Part shown: positions 21,940 to 35,500 of the stretch, piece by piece
Numbering within the stretch: position 1 is the stretch's first letter
Layout of the letters: every line of letters begins with the position of its first letter
Assembly: GCA_900239685.1 (NCBI GenBank)
Contig: OENT01000013.1
Location: forward strand, 248,001 to 312,000
Reading direction: 5' to 3'
DNA from: Rotaria macrura
Taxonomy: Eukaryota; Rotifera; Eurotatoria; Philodinida; Philodinidae
Length of the DNA stretch: 64,000 bases
Notes under the pieces: generated by a model
What the model was told of the DNA's origin: nothing
The model's input: only the letters and a program-made list of their open reading frames with translations
Databases searched by the model: none
Made by a program: the position numbers and the translations under genes

Positions 21940-24402
21940 TAATAAAACAAATTGTCATTCAAAGGTTTTGCTGCAAATATAACATCTGAAAATAAATCAA
22001 GATTGATATGATGAAAACTATTTAAAACAAAAAATTTTCATTACTATTAAAGAAAAATTTGACTTTTCCATTTGAATACAGCTGCTGGTTCCTAACAATT
22101 TTGTCTAATATGACAGATATTTTCAATCGAGAATTCTCACAGAAGAATTCCTCAGAGATATAAATGTTCCTTTTTACGTTTGACCTTCATTCTAATATTC
22201 ATGTACCTATATTTAAAACTGCCGACTCTATTAATTCGATTGCGAATACGAACGCTTGATTGATTCTCGTTTTGGTAAAAATAAGGACGACTAGTATTTG
22301 TGCTTGAGATATTCGGAGAGACTCGTTCAAAAGTTTTTTTCTTCATTAATTACATGTCTAATTGTTTCAGTTGTTGCAGTAGTTTTGTAGTATTTTAAAG
22401 CAGATCATCATTAGAACTCATATTTAGACATTCTATCGACATGGTCGTTATACGAGCGTTTATTTTATTGGTACCAGCATGACTAGAGTTTCTCTTCAAT
22501 CGCTTGCATAACTTTTATTGAGGCACCGCTAAATTATCTTCGGAGCAAATCATTTTTCAAGCTACAGTGCTTCCATTTAAAATGGGAACTATAAATCGAT
22601 GAATTTCTATTTCTTAATTATTAAACATGGATATTTTACAAAGTTCCAAGATGTTATGACAGATAGACTTTTTTTCTCAGCTAATCTTTGTTACAAAACG
22701 AAGTTATGCGTAGACTAAATCCATTATAGTCAAGTTTCTACATTATATCTTACCATAGGTTGTAATCATAGATAAACGCTTCAATCATTACGATTATTTT
22801 CCTAGTTTTCATGTTATTTTCCATTTTAAAGTACTGAGTAGACAAAAATAAAGTAGCGATCAATATGAAATTGATATTACGGTTTATAATATTTTTTAGC
22901 AACACTAGAATACAATTTATGACAGAGAACTTATATCAATACGTTTATAATGCAAGAAGTAACATTAAATATCATAATGATCAAAAGAAACGAACGGTTC
23001 TTCGAATTAAAATAAAAGTGTCCGATTATTGATGAGAAATCAAATAACTAGACGATATCAGAACCCAGAAGGATCACTCCGACAATTGGATCCGATCATG
23101 ATTCTATCGAAGTTTCTCTAATCCGACGAAATCCCATCGGATTCCTGGTTGCGATCCGACATTTGGACACTTACTGTTGGATTTTACCGAATCTTACCAG
23201 CGGAATCCGATTGGATTTCATCGTATGATCTAACAGGCCTCTGCTATTGAGAGTAAATGCTAATTCTTACAAAAATAAGAAAATAGGTTTCTCCTGTCGG
23301 ATTGTTAGTGGTTCCACAACCCAGATTCCCATAGGATTTCATCGAATTGTCGGATCCTATCAGATCTGATCGGATTCATTCACCTGGGAAGAGGGAACGA
23401 CAACTGTCTATAAACTGCAAGTGCGTACCATGCAAGTATTTCAATTACGCTAGAAGAAAAGAAGCACACAGTAAATGACAATACTTGATACAAATAACTT
23501 GAATGAAAAAAAAATCCATTTCTAGAGAACTGTTTCTGATATTATCTCTTGCCTTCAGTTATTCAATAATGGCCATATCTATAGATCCAGAAAGATGTGT
23601 CCAATATAAATAATTATATTTTTATTTATACTCATGAATATATATATATATATATACATATATATAATTATATTGATAGATAGATCGATAGGTACAGATA
23701 ATAAAAAAATTTTAACAGTTTCTTTGAAATATGTTAAATATCCATTAACTTTATGTGTCAACATTATAATCATAAATTTATTTTAATTTTATATTTGTAT
23801 CCTGTTTCGCTCGATTGCTTCAATTAATAAGAAACAAACGAAATTATCAACATTACACAATTTTTATACTCATATTCGTGGTACATTAGTTCATGTCGAT
23901 TATCAAAAGTTCTTATATTGTTCAATAGAATAGTATGGTACGATTGCAAACAAAGTATATGTGTAACATCTTTCTATTTTACGAATCATGCATTCACATA
24001 TTTGTTTCTTTGCTCGAATTCTAACCGCTGAAATAAAAAATTACATGCAAATATCATTATTAACAATGAACAGAGAAAAGTAATAAGGATTTCATCATGA
24101 ACATGTGTTCAGCAACTGAGAAATAAGTATTTCTCAATAACTCCACAATGACGAAGACACTTGCGTTGTGTAAAAAAATTATTTGAAAACATCAAATTTT
24201 ATTTTTGCTACCGCAAGTATCAAAATCGTTGGAGAATCGATGGTTGCATTTCTATGTGGCAGCAGAATCATCAACATTTTATATCTAAGATTCTATCGCT
24301 TTGAAAATCCCTATTTTCCAGTTTGCGGACACATATGGCTTTCATCTATATGCATACATTGACTTATGAGCACCTAATTTCTTATTATCGATTAGAAACC
24401 GT
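21940..24402. other. Intergenic region before the galactosyltransferase
   Basis: About 2.5 kb of AT-rich DNA. It contains a CCGAT/ATCGG-rich inverted-repeat segment at 23064-23388, listed separately, and an (AT)n microsatellite at about 23638-23666. No exon recognised. A splice-acceptor-like TTATCGATTAG lies just before the ATG at 24403. Confidence 0.5.
23064..23388. repeat. Probable degenerate MITE rich in TCGGAT motifs
   Basis: The segment opens CCCAGAAGGATCACTCCGACAA and closes, read in reverse, CCCAGGTGAATGAATCCGATC, so both ends share CCCAG, then TCC, then CGA positions. Inside, GGATTTCATCG occurs twice on the plus strand (near 23213 and 23334) and once, with one change, inverted (near 23121). 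ATCGGATT and AATCCGAT words recur throughout. The composition differs from the AT-rich flanks. I infer an old non-autonomous DNA transposon; no target duplication is clear and the boundaries are approximate. Confidence 0.45.
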
Positions 24403-27400
24403 ATGAAATTGAAATCTCAAAAACGACGATATTGTTATGGTTATTTATATATTCTTTATTGTACGTCATTTATAATGGTTTTCTTTATTAATTTTCCTAC
24501 TTTTGAATGGCAATCGAATGCACATGATAGTCGTGAATATCGGCCAAAATATTGCAATCAATCAATTATAAAGAAACAGTATATGTACGATCACAGGTAT
24601 TTACACATGGATTACTATTTCTTAATTTATTATTTGCACTCATCGCACAATGAAAATTCAAATTTGAATTGATTAGTATCGAATGTTTTAAATAGAATGT
24701 GATCTTCGATTATTGATCTGATACCGAAAATCGTTGCACTTAATAAAAAATAATTAAGATATACTAGAAGGAATGATAGTCATGTCCATACTATACAATT
24801 TTATAGAGTGCACTGGGAAGTTCTCTATCAATCAATGGGTTAAATCGATTGTGCTTATTTTTTTAAGGATATCCTCATTCTTTAAGTGATAGTACAGTAG
24901 GAAATTGGGGAGAACGGAATTTCGGCCCACGAAATTTTCGGCCCGGCCGAGTGTGACCTCATGATCCAAAAATAATAATTTATTTTTTTAATAAATTGCT
25001 AATTATCATAGTGGTGAACAGGACGACATTGTACTGAGCAGATTGGCGTGAGGCTTTGCTATCTATTTTAAGTCCAGTTATAAATCGTATTGTCTTTTGA
25101 AATAATTATTATTTCCTTACTGTACATCTCAAAGTAAAAGAGTGTAGTCTTAATAGGGGGACTACCAAGTGATGTTCTTCCTTTTGTCTATGGCGAGTTT
25201 ATGATTGTGTCTTCTCAAGCGTTAGTATTGCTTCGAATTGTTTAATTTTTAATTACATGTGTTCAGTTTTTCCTAGCAAGATCTTTTTCTTTCATTCAAA
25301 ATAAAACAAAAACCTATGGACAGGTAATACATTCAAAAGAAGAAAGTTAAGATAAACGACAAAAGTATCTCTAATTATTTTAACAACGAAATATAAATTG
25401 TATTTTGTTGTTTGGGTGATTCTACTATTCTTTTCCTCGTTCCATATGTAGTAATCCTTAGCGGATAAGTACGACATTTTCTTTTGTTTCTATTGCCAGT
25501 TACATTTACTATTGGTACCAGTATTGTTGCTTGAAACGTTGCTGTTGCAGAAGAAAATGAATGAAAAGTGTCTAGTAAATAGAAACTTGAAATACTGAGA
25601 AATGTCTTAGAACGTAATTCTAAAACACTGCAAAAAGTTCCATGGAAACGCATCCCTCATTCTATGAAGTACAAGATGATATTAATGTTCTCCCACCCCG
25701 GATATTGTGGATTTCCAAGTTGTTATATTCAGTCAGCGAGCCATAATTTGAACAATGGATTGTCCTAACTGAAACTTATTGACTTCGAAGTTCATATTAC
25801 ATGTTCACCTACTAACACAGAATGCCATTGACCCAGATGCAATCTACTGAGCAAGATGCTGTAAGTATAGTATGATCTAAATTCATCCTGCAAGGTACTG
25901 CGCCATCTTGCTCAGCACTATGATTAATAGTAGTCAATTAAAAAATTTAAATTACTATTTTTGGATCATGAGCACGTTTTCCGGCCGGGCTTAAAGTCCT
26001 AGAGGAATTTTGGCTAGGCCCGAAAGTCTGGTCTGAGATTTCTCCCTGGGTCGGAATTCATGTAACCCATAAATTGTTAATGTGCAAAAATTTTCTTTTA
26101 GCATCTATGATGTTTCTTCTCAAATATATCCCACAATTTGCAATACACATACCACAGCATATACAAATAATTGTAGAGGACAAATGAATTAAGACCGAAT
26201 ATTAATGATAAGATGATTCGATCCATCTCTGCAAATGTAACGCATGGATGGCCACAGAAACATGAATATGAGAATTAATAATGAATCATATTGTGTTCAG
26301 CGTGAATACAACTCTGTCTTTGATAACCATTTAGAATAGTTTTGGAGAAAAACTAACATGATGTTATTGAAGAAAAGTAGTTCAGTAACTGATGATCGTC
26401 GTATTAATATTGACGAATTAAGTATGATAGAAGAATAGTCTGAACCAAAGTGTTAAGCAATGTGATTGTTTTTAGACATTGCATAATGAAAACATTTTTT
26501 GCAAATCATACTTACAGGCAGTTGACCATTTCTATACAAGTTGCATTATTTTGAATAGGCGACAGTAAGTCAAGAAAAAATGAGATATGTAATGATTATG
26601 CTATGGAATACTTAGTGGTAAGTTTTGATTTGATCGTTAAAAAGAAATTCACATACACTAGTATAGTCCAGTTGAATTAAAAATAAGAGATCTTCTATTG
26701 ACAATATTGCGATGTAATTTTTCTATTAAAAGACATATGATGTCCATTGGATTTGATTCGTAAAATAAAATTTTACCATGATAATTTCACACTCGTATTT
26801 GTAATTCTCTATATCGATGATAAGACGAGTTTTGCTTATTTGATGTTTTCAAATAGGTTCTTAAAGTGATCATGACAAATCTAAAATTTTACATCACACT
26901 ATAAATCAATTTATGAACATTGTAATATCATACAAATAGAGAATTCTATATAATTTTATAGTATCAACATGACTAAATAGTGTTAATCAAACGGTAGATG
27001 ATTGTTCACATAAAGGTACTATCGAGACTTACGAATAATGTCTGAATTCTAAGATTTTTAAGTCGGAGATACTAAATTTTTAGAGTAATCTGAATGTCAC
27101 TAATATTGTCGTCTATAGAAATATGAGGAAAACTAATTTTCAAAGTATTACTTGCAAACAAAAAGATCTCGATGAACAAATTTGATTTTAAAATATTCAA
27201 ATTATTTCAATTGTTCCATTAATAGGGAAATCAGTTTTGAAGAAGTCTATGTTCTACCTTACTCATAACCATTGATTATTAAGATATTTGTGTATCTAAA
27301 ACGTTTTTCTTTTCGAAACCTTTCATATTGAACTTCTCAATTGTAATACTTCTGATGATTTGAAATGTTGACCTGCAAATCTCCTATATATGCTGCATCT

Positions 27401-28622
27401 TTGCTCAATTAGATCAAGTGTTCAACATATGTATGTTCACTTCGATTCCTATGTTGGAGGCAGTCCGTAGTCAGTCAGAGATGATTCACACATTAAAATA
27501 TTTCTCTCATTGTATATACTCACCGTTGAAATATACATCTGCATTTGAAGTTTGTAAGATTGACTTTAAACTTAAACATAAAACACTGTTATTCTATCTG
27601 AAACACAAATATTTTTTCTTTTTCTCAGTCCTCGAGAACTATTTGCTCGTAATCCTATTCGAGCGTCGTTTACATACGAACTATCAAATAGAAATATTTG
27701 TTCGTCGATCTATCCACATGCACTCATTTTTGTCGTTTCGAAATCGATTAATTTTGGCTTACGTACTACTATTCGCCGTACTTGGGGCGATTTTACACAT
27801 GTGCAGTCGATAAGAAAATTTTCTCACCTACATCTTAAACTGCTATTTCTAATTGATATTGATGAAAGATATCTAATGAGTATTAATCTTGAACAATCCA
27901 TTTATCATGATCTTGTTCAAGTTCGATTACCAGAACACTATACATTATCAACGTATCGTGATATGGCTATGTTACACTGGACAGAAACATATTGTTCACC
28001 AACTTTACTAACAATTAAAACTGATGATGATATTTTTCTTAATATATTTCTATTGGCTAATGTTCTAAGTTATATTATATCCAAAAATATTACGAATGAA
28101 TTAAAACATGAATGTAGATATATACAACATTTTGATACATCAGCGATTATTTACGGTGTCAAATTTCAGAATGCACCAGTAATGCGTAGTGCGAATAATC
28201 CAACATTAGAAAGTTGCCATTATATTGTAACGGATGATGAATATCCATGTAAATATTATCCTGATTATATGAGTGGCTTTGGTTATATTATTAATCGAAA
28301 CGCACGTTTAAAATTATTGTGTGCATTTTTTCGATTAGAAAAATGATTTCATATGTCTGATGTTTATGTAACAGGTATTCTACCTGAATATATGAATATT
28401 CAACGACGCGCTTTAGGTTTTAAAATAAATAATGAAATGAAAGGGGACTGTAATTTATTTTTTATGCAACCAATAGCATATGTATGTGCTACGTCACTGC
28501 ATTATCAACATCAACAATTGTCATCATTAAGAGATAATGACATTTTCGACATGTTTAACACTTATTGGAAACGTATTCATGCTAATCGAATGGCATACAC
28601 ATTTAAAATGCGACTCATATAG
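24403..28622 (+). pseudogene. Beta-1,3-galactosyltransferase-like (GT31) gene with an in-frame TGA
   Basis: Exon 2 (27629-28622) is a GT31 catalytic domain: IRRTWGD (Trp about residue 117), TDDDIF (the metal-binding DDD, residues 197-199), YPDYMSGFGYIINRNA, and SDVYVTGI, matching the family (E/S)DVY-x-G motif. Exon 1 (24403-24596) supplies a type II Golgi N-terminus with a short basic tail and one membrane segment (YLYILYCTSFIMVFF). Its donor phase (2) fits the exon 2 acceptor at 27627-27628. The frame is open except for one TGA at 28344-28346, between RLEK and FHMSDVYVTG. It truncates the product to 303 aa and removes the SDVYVTG motif; the frame then continues intact to TAG at 28620. The family transfers sugar from UDP-Gal/GlcNAc to glycans. 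The gene is either a recently broken copy, a polymorphism or assembly error, or read through. The 3-kb intron, which contains a transposon, makes the exon 1 link tentative. Confidence 0.75.
24905..26055. mobile_element. Non-autonomous DNA transposon with about 140-bp imperfect inverted repeats
   Basis: The left arm (about 24905-25055) includes GGCCCGGCCG, TCATGATCCAAAAATA, TAATTT and ACTGAGCAGATTGGCG. The right arm (about 25895-26055), read in reverse, has the same order: AGCCCGGCCGG, TCATGATCCAAAAATA, TAATTT and CTGAGCAAGATGGCG. The stretch TCATGATCC through TAATTT is nearly identical between arms. The outermost 40 bp (GGGGAGAACGGAATTTCGG versus AGGGAGAAATC) is more diverged. The interior of about 850 bp holds no transposase that I can recognise, and short minus-strand frames inside are AT-rich noise. 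It lies between the two exons of the GT31 gene. Ends are approximate and no target duplication was identified. Confidence 0.72.
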
Positions 28623-31600
28623 TTAAATTTAATATATGTTCTTCTGCTGTTTTTTCCACGTGAAACCAATTCTTTTACTATTGCTTGGATCGTACATAGT
28701 AAAAATTTGTTAAATTTTACGCATGCTACTTTATGATTCACATTTTGATTGAATAAAGCATATTTAACGTTACTTATTTCTATAATCAAGATCAGTTTTA
28801 TTTAAAAAAGGACAATATTTCGAATACACTATTTACTTAAATATTTACTAGTATTCATGTATGTTTTTAATAAAAGATGATTTCCATTAATTATCATTTG
28901 AAAAATGTCGATTGATGCTACTTAATTAAGCATTTATTTCATTATATTTTATCGAAGAGCGGAAAATTAAACGATTTTAATGTTATTTGTTTCCGACGAC
29001 GCTGAAAGCTACTGCTGCTTGTGCACAATAAAATGCTCGATACCAAGTCTACATTCTGATGATATCAGTATATACTGCTTCTCTCTAGATCATTAGAAAA
29101 CTTATGGACGAAGTTGCGTTTTACTTTGCTTTAGATGAAAAATTTCTGCTCAATATCCTACCATGCGTTTTTTTGTTCATCATTGATAACATACCCACAC
29201 TGCATGTAACTCCATGTGAATTGGTTCGTATTTGCTATTTACATACCAATGAATAGAAGTCATATAACTTTAGAATAGATTCAGATCTGAACAACGTAAT
29301 CGATGTAATAGGCGAGCATAAGTACGATATGTATTCCTTGTGATCAGTTTCAACGGATGGAAATCTTGAGAATCAAGTATGACTCTTTTCTTCGTCTTTA
29401 TCGATGCATTCATCGATTATTACAAGGGAATTTATATGATCCTATTATATGGTCAATATTCTCTTGATCTGTTTCATTTCAACAAAATATACGATTTTAT
29501 TATAAAAATGAAAAAACGAAACATTCATTATTTCAATTGAATTCTATGTGACTTGGTCTATAGAAATTCATATTATTCTTTATTTCATTTTATTGTACTG
29601 GACTTTTTAAAAACTTAAGTGTTAACTGATAGAAGTGTTAGACTACAAACGATACTTGTATTATCAGCATCAACTTTTACAGTGGACCATTCGAATATGT
29701 ACGGTTAGTTTTTAAAATGTAACGAGAATGATAGAAAACCATTTCATATGAGGTTACATAATGAGAGAATATTTGTCATCGAACACTTCTACTTCGATAT
29801 ATTTGTTCCTTGATAGCTAAAGCAGATTTTTATGTTGATATATTTGTTCAAATCAACCATATGAAAGAATTTCAGCTCCATTTTATTCATCGATCTTCTC
29901 AGTGTAGCATTTATTATATTTTATCGTATTAGAACTAGATTCACATATGATTTTGTTATTTTCGATTTGGAACCACTGAAATAAAGTAAATATCCATCAA
30001 GTAAGGAACAGTCTTGATACAAAAATATATATGACTTTTCCGGACTATTCACTATGGCTATTTTTCATTTAACCTTTATTGCAGCTTATGACTAACAGAT
30101 AGATCTGCTTTTGATTTCAATACCTCAAGTATGTCAGATGAATGAAAAATCTTCTTTATGATTTATTTAAATTTTCGACAAACTATGTCATGTTCCAATC
30201 ATTCTTGGGCATTACATTGGTCTAAACGAAAATATTCAGAAAATCTCACTAACAAGTAGGTATATCGGGAAGTAAAATATCGGGAACTCAAGAATATATT
30301 GCTTAGAACATATATTCTCTAGGTGTTGCCAATAATTCAGCTTGACCTATTACATGTGTTGAGTTAGAAGTGACATTGAACGAATCATTTTTAATGATTC
30401 TTTCATTTAAAACTTAATCCTATCATTAACTGATATCGAACAAAAAAATCCTATGAATTTATGTAATGATACCATTGAATGGTCGATGATTAGTGAATTA
30501 TCAGCTAGAAAAAATTTACAGGTATTCAATAGTTCTTTTTTTATACTTTTTCAAAAAAGAAAGCATAAAAAGATGATTTCATTTATAACTAATCAATTTG
30601 GTGTAAGGCGACAAACAGAAGAACAAACATCGCTCGATTATTTTATTCAATAGATAAGCTATCTGCTTCTCATGATAAGTGCTGGAATAAAAACAAATGA
30701 TAACTCATTAGAAGCATACTTGTTACATTTATACTCTGTTATTATATGATATCTATTCATTTCTGCATGCATTTTCTGTTCCGATGGATCGTCATTTAAA
30801 AACTATGATATCGAAGCGAATAGATTTCAAAATTGCTTGATGATAGAAATTTCGAATGTGTATCATTTGATACTAAAATACAATTTATTATTCAATAGAT
30901 CTCTCATATATCGATGTTTATTACAGTTTCAAAATGTGAGAATAAATGATTATTGTTTTCAATTACAAATTGAATTTTGTTGACAATTGTCGTAAATTTA
31001 ATATTTCCCTTGACAAATGTCAAAATAACTGAATTGGATAATGAATGAGGATAGAAACGAATGAAATTAATGCTTGATTATTTTTCTTAAATATTGTTAT
31101 TTTGGTTCATTGTAGACAAGAGACATTCACTTAACTAAAGACATGCGCGAGCAATATAGAATGTAATTTATCATAGAAATATTTACCACACTGGAAAATA
31201 TCAATCTACTTATTATGTTTGAATTCATCATTTTCATCAATTCATTTGATTAAAAAACTTAATTGTTTCTATTATTCGAATTAAGACTGGAGTTAGAATT
31301 GGACGGACTTGAATAATTTGTTTAAAAAACAAGACGAACATTTATAATTTGAAAATAAAGGCGACAGTCTCAAAAACAACTTTTTGATTACATTAAACAA
31401 CAAACTTCAAAAAGTGAGAAGTACTCGTTGAAAATGCATTTTCTCAAAGTTGCCGTGTATCAAATATCGAATAGTTAAATTTTGTTTTTAATAATTTATT
31501 TACATTCAACACTTTCGACTGTGTAACTAATGCTTTACTTTCGTGCAACAGAAAAATTGATTCGATGACTTTTACTTTGTTGGTAAAGTAATAATCGTTG

Positions 31601-32595
31601 TTTTTTTTCTTATAACATCTAAACCTAGTCGAATTTTCTTTTTCTTTCCTATGAACAGATTTCAAATGGAATCAAATTACAGTAACATGCCATCATGGCT
31701 TGAGACATGTATATGGGACGCTACACAACAAACACTAGTTGAACGAAACTCGCAAAACTTTGACGTAACTGTTCAATATAACTTAGAAAATTTTATTCTG
31801 AACATCAAAGATTGACTCGATCCATTTTGATACAAATTGGTGGGGTTGTCATTGTGTATCGAAACGAAGTACTAGTTCGTATATCATGTGAAACTTGCTG
31901 TTGAAACTCCTCGTTAGGAAACAACAAATAATATGACTTGCATAACCTGACCTGAGCACTGTTATCCATAAAATGCTTGTCGTTGACTTTATTCATGAAT
32001 TATTCGTAAGCTTACATTCGATATACATCTAGTATTTAGCCCGAGAATTCAGTTTGCAGAAATAACTAAAACGACGTACGGCCGTATCCACTAAAAATTG
32101 TATTTAAAATTAGCAGAAAAAGAATAGTTTTGTTTGTCTGCGTACGTACATACAATCACACATAAACACACATGCATACATCTATCGTCTTTTTACATAT
32201 CTCGAACTGCCAGCATCACCTTTTTCAAACATACATACAGTCAACACAAAATGTGTCAAAAAAAGAACCGAACAAACAAAAAATACGGACGATAACTAAA
32301 AAAGAAAGTGTATGAAACACAGAGACAAAGAAGAGAAAAGAACTGAGCAAAGAGACAGAAAATTTCAAACGACAAAAAGAGAACCAAGAACAAAAACAAA
32401 CAGAACACGAATAAGTCTTTCTTTTTCAATCTCAGCCATTCCCCATACATAGTATGAAAATGATACTACGACTACCAACAAATAAACGCAAATGAAAATA
32501 AAAGAAGAGAAAAAACAATAAACAAACAAGAGGAAAAGAAAAGCATTTAGTCGTTTTATTTTTCAAGATCACAAACTTATAATCTTTTGTTTTGG
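28623..32595. other. Intergenic region between the GT31 gene and the NCOA 3' end
   Basis: About 4 kb of AT-rich DNA between convergent genes. No exon, RNA gene or terminal-repeat element recognised; short open frames (for example 30453-30653, and 31444-31665 on the minus strand) lack any signature. The NCOA poly(A) signal (AATAAA on the minus strand) lies at 32555-32560. Confidence 0.5.
32555..32560 (-). terminator. Poly(A) signal of the NCOA gene
   Basis: AATAAA on the minus strand, 36-41 nt downstream of the NCOA TAA (32596-32598). It is the first canonical signal after the stop and implies a very short 3' UTR. Confidence 0.6.
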
Positions 32596-35500
32596 TTATT
32601 GTTGCTGTTGATGTTGCTGTTGTGATCTAATAGTTGATTGTAATGAAGGATTGGATAATTGAGATGCTAAATGATTTCGAAAAAAACCTCCCTTTTGATC
32701 TAAACAAATAAATCCTTATTTTATTGAATGTTTATTACACTCCTTGATTTTTCTTCTCAAACTTACTCGAATCAAGATTTGATGTATTATTCATCACTTA
32801 AAAAACAAAAAGAAAACTTATTGTCAAAATATGCTCATTCTGTTTGACATACTTTTTTGTTGTGATACTGCTGATAAATCTTTTCCACCGGCTGGTTTTT
32901 GTCGACCATGAATAGCATTTTGTAATTGTTTACGAACAAATTCACTGGTCGATCGACCAGCTGGAAAACTATTTAAAATTCATACTAGTTAAAATATCTA
33001 ATATTTTCGATTTAAACAAGTTATTTACCTCAAACAGTTCATCATTTGATTATTTAATTCTTCTGATTGACGACATTCAGTTGAAGTTAAATTAGGTACT
33101 GATGGGTTCATGAGACTGTTAGTATCTACGATTATAATTATCGATAAAGTCACACATATATCAATGAACGATTTAACATACTATGTGGATTTTGTTGTAT
33201 GGTCGATGATAGAGCTACACTCATATTAGAATATGGCTGAAATAAAAGAACAAGAAATATAAATCAATGGAAACACTCTATCAGTATTCTTTTTTTCCTT
33301 CGCTCATTTCCGCTAGTTCGTGCTCGTATTTCAGTAGTGTCAAGGTTTTTATATTTACAGTAAGAGATGAAGAAAAAAGAACTATTGCCTTGAACTCAGA
33401 ATCACAAATGAGTTCAAGAAAACAGTAACTCAGGGGACATCTGCTAGTGAATAAGAAAAGAGTTTGTACTCGATTCACATTCTATGTCAATCACTATGCA
33501 TATATGTTACTCAATCGTGGTCATATGTATACAATCATTAGATCAAAGAAAGAAGAAGAAAAATGCAGAGAGAAGAGGCAAAGAATGAATTTCGTATGCT
33601 TTCAGGCTGAGTCGATCACAAACTTCTGCCAGCAAATTGATGAGTAACCTTTAGAAACTCAAGGATATTAACTAACCCATATCTATGTTCTCTTTATTTG
33701 ATATCTATCACGATGTCAATATGGTAGCAAGCAGACATTATGTGAGCAATTGATTAACCCCAATTCTTGTTCTCGTTCAAAACGGCCACCTTGACCTCTT
33801 CGTCATACATTCATTTATTCTTTCTGTTCTCTGTTGAGAGTATATGGTTTAAGTGTATGTACCAAGATAAATTTATATTGAACCTACGATCAACATTCAT
33901 GATTATGTAATCATCACTTCCGTTACAGACTAAGCATCATGTAACAGCTTCTTCATTTTTTTTTTCTTTCAACAATCAAGTCTTACATATAATTTACAAT
34001 TTGAGTAACGAGAAGAAAAGCACATCAAGAATATCAGAAGACTTTGGTTCATACGAACGAGTGACACAACCTAGAGATTATCGAGATGAAAAGAGTAGTT
34101 ATTCCTAAAAGACCTTGAACATAGACATAAGAGAAAGGAAAAAAAAAGAAATAAGAATCTCTTCCTTTCTTCTCTCTCTCTCGTCTTCTTCTTTCCTTTT
34201 TTACTCGCACACACACACACACACACATATACATATATATATTACACTGAATTAGATCACTTCAATCGATACAACACGACAGGAGCTAACTTTTCTCTAA
34301 TGATTATTATAGAACAACCTTGTAATCAATGGATGACAGTGACCTTCACTACGCATTTTAATTTTGCCTTGAGTTTTACAGAAATAAAAATAAGGTCATC
34401 ATTTCAAAAAGAAAGTCTGATACAACATATGTAGACATGTACATCAAATCAAGATAAATATGGTCATTCGTTCGTCTTCATTTATTAGGTACGTATTAAT
34501 AATCTTTTCTTTCTTTTTCCGTGTTAATTATGATAAGCAAAGTTGCATGTACCCAAATATACGAGATAAAAATAAGAGGAAACTTTGAAGATAGAGAGTA
34601 ATGTCCTTCGAAACTATTTTCAGTAATGTATACATATACAAATATTTACAACCGTTTGCAAAAGAAAAGACCGTGGAAACATCATTTTCACTACCACTCT
34701 GGCAGGAAACATTCTAAGTTGTCAGTTTTAGTATGATTTAATATCCCACGAACAACCCTACACAGTGATATTATTAAATAAATTCTCATTCATCTTCACA
34801 GTAAAAATACAACAGAGTTCTAAATATTCGATGTCATAAAATAGAACACTTTTTCAAGGCTTTTTCTTTTCTTCTTTTTCTTCCGATTATCTAAATTCAT
34901 ACTCGCTGAACTTATGTTCAATGAACGTTTCTCATGGTGAGTGCCAGTTTTAACTACATTTCTTAGTTTGCAAATCAATTCAACGAGTACCCGATTCTTG
35001 TTCTAATTCTAAATTTTTCCAAAATTTTTAAATCTTTTAATTTACGTTTCCAAACTCTTTGATTTTTTTCTCGTGTCAACGTTGTACGTGCGATTTGACA
35101 CTAATCTTTGATTGCTTCAACGGATAATAGAAATTTTAGTCATAACTGTAATTTTAGAGTAATATTTTTGTGACTTCATAGTTTTTAGAATTATATTCTA
35201 TATCATTCCTGAGAAAATGTCACTGTGTACTGTGAAGTATGGACTCTCGAGCCATACGAACACTAACAATAAAGAATGTTGTCACACGCAGTGGGAGTGA
35301 AAACGATTTGTCCAAGGTTTTTTTTCGAACTACGGTATGGTGTACATATATAATCTACAGAGGAAACAGAAAAACATGTTCATTTATGTTCATTAATCAT
35401 CTATAAATATCTATTTTTATAAACGACGTAAATCTATAAGGTGCTTTGCTAGTGTAAATGTTGACAAGTCCAATAATAGACAAAAGAAAAAACCTCCCCA

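Noticed and set aside
27418-27813. 131-codon plus-strand frame overlapping the GT31 exon
   Set aside because: It is in a different frame from the catalytic domain, which is open from 27629 and carries the IRRTWGD motif.
27801-28346. ATG at 27801 as the start of a separate gene
   Set aside because: The same frame is open upstream and encodes conserved GT31 sequence before this Met, so the ATG is internal.
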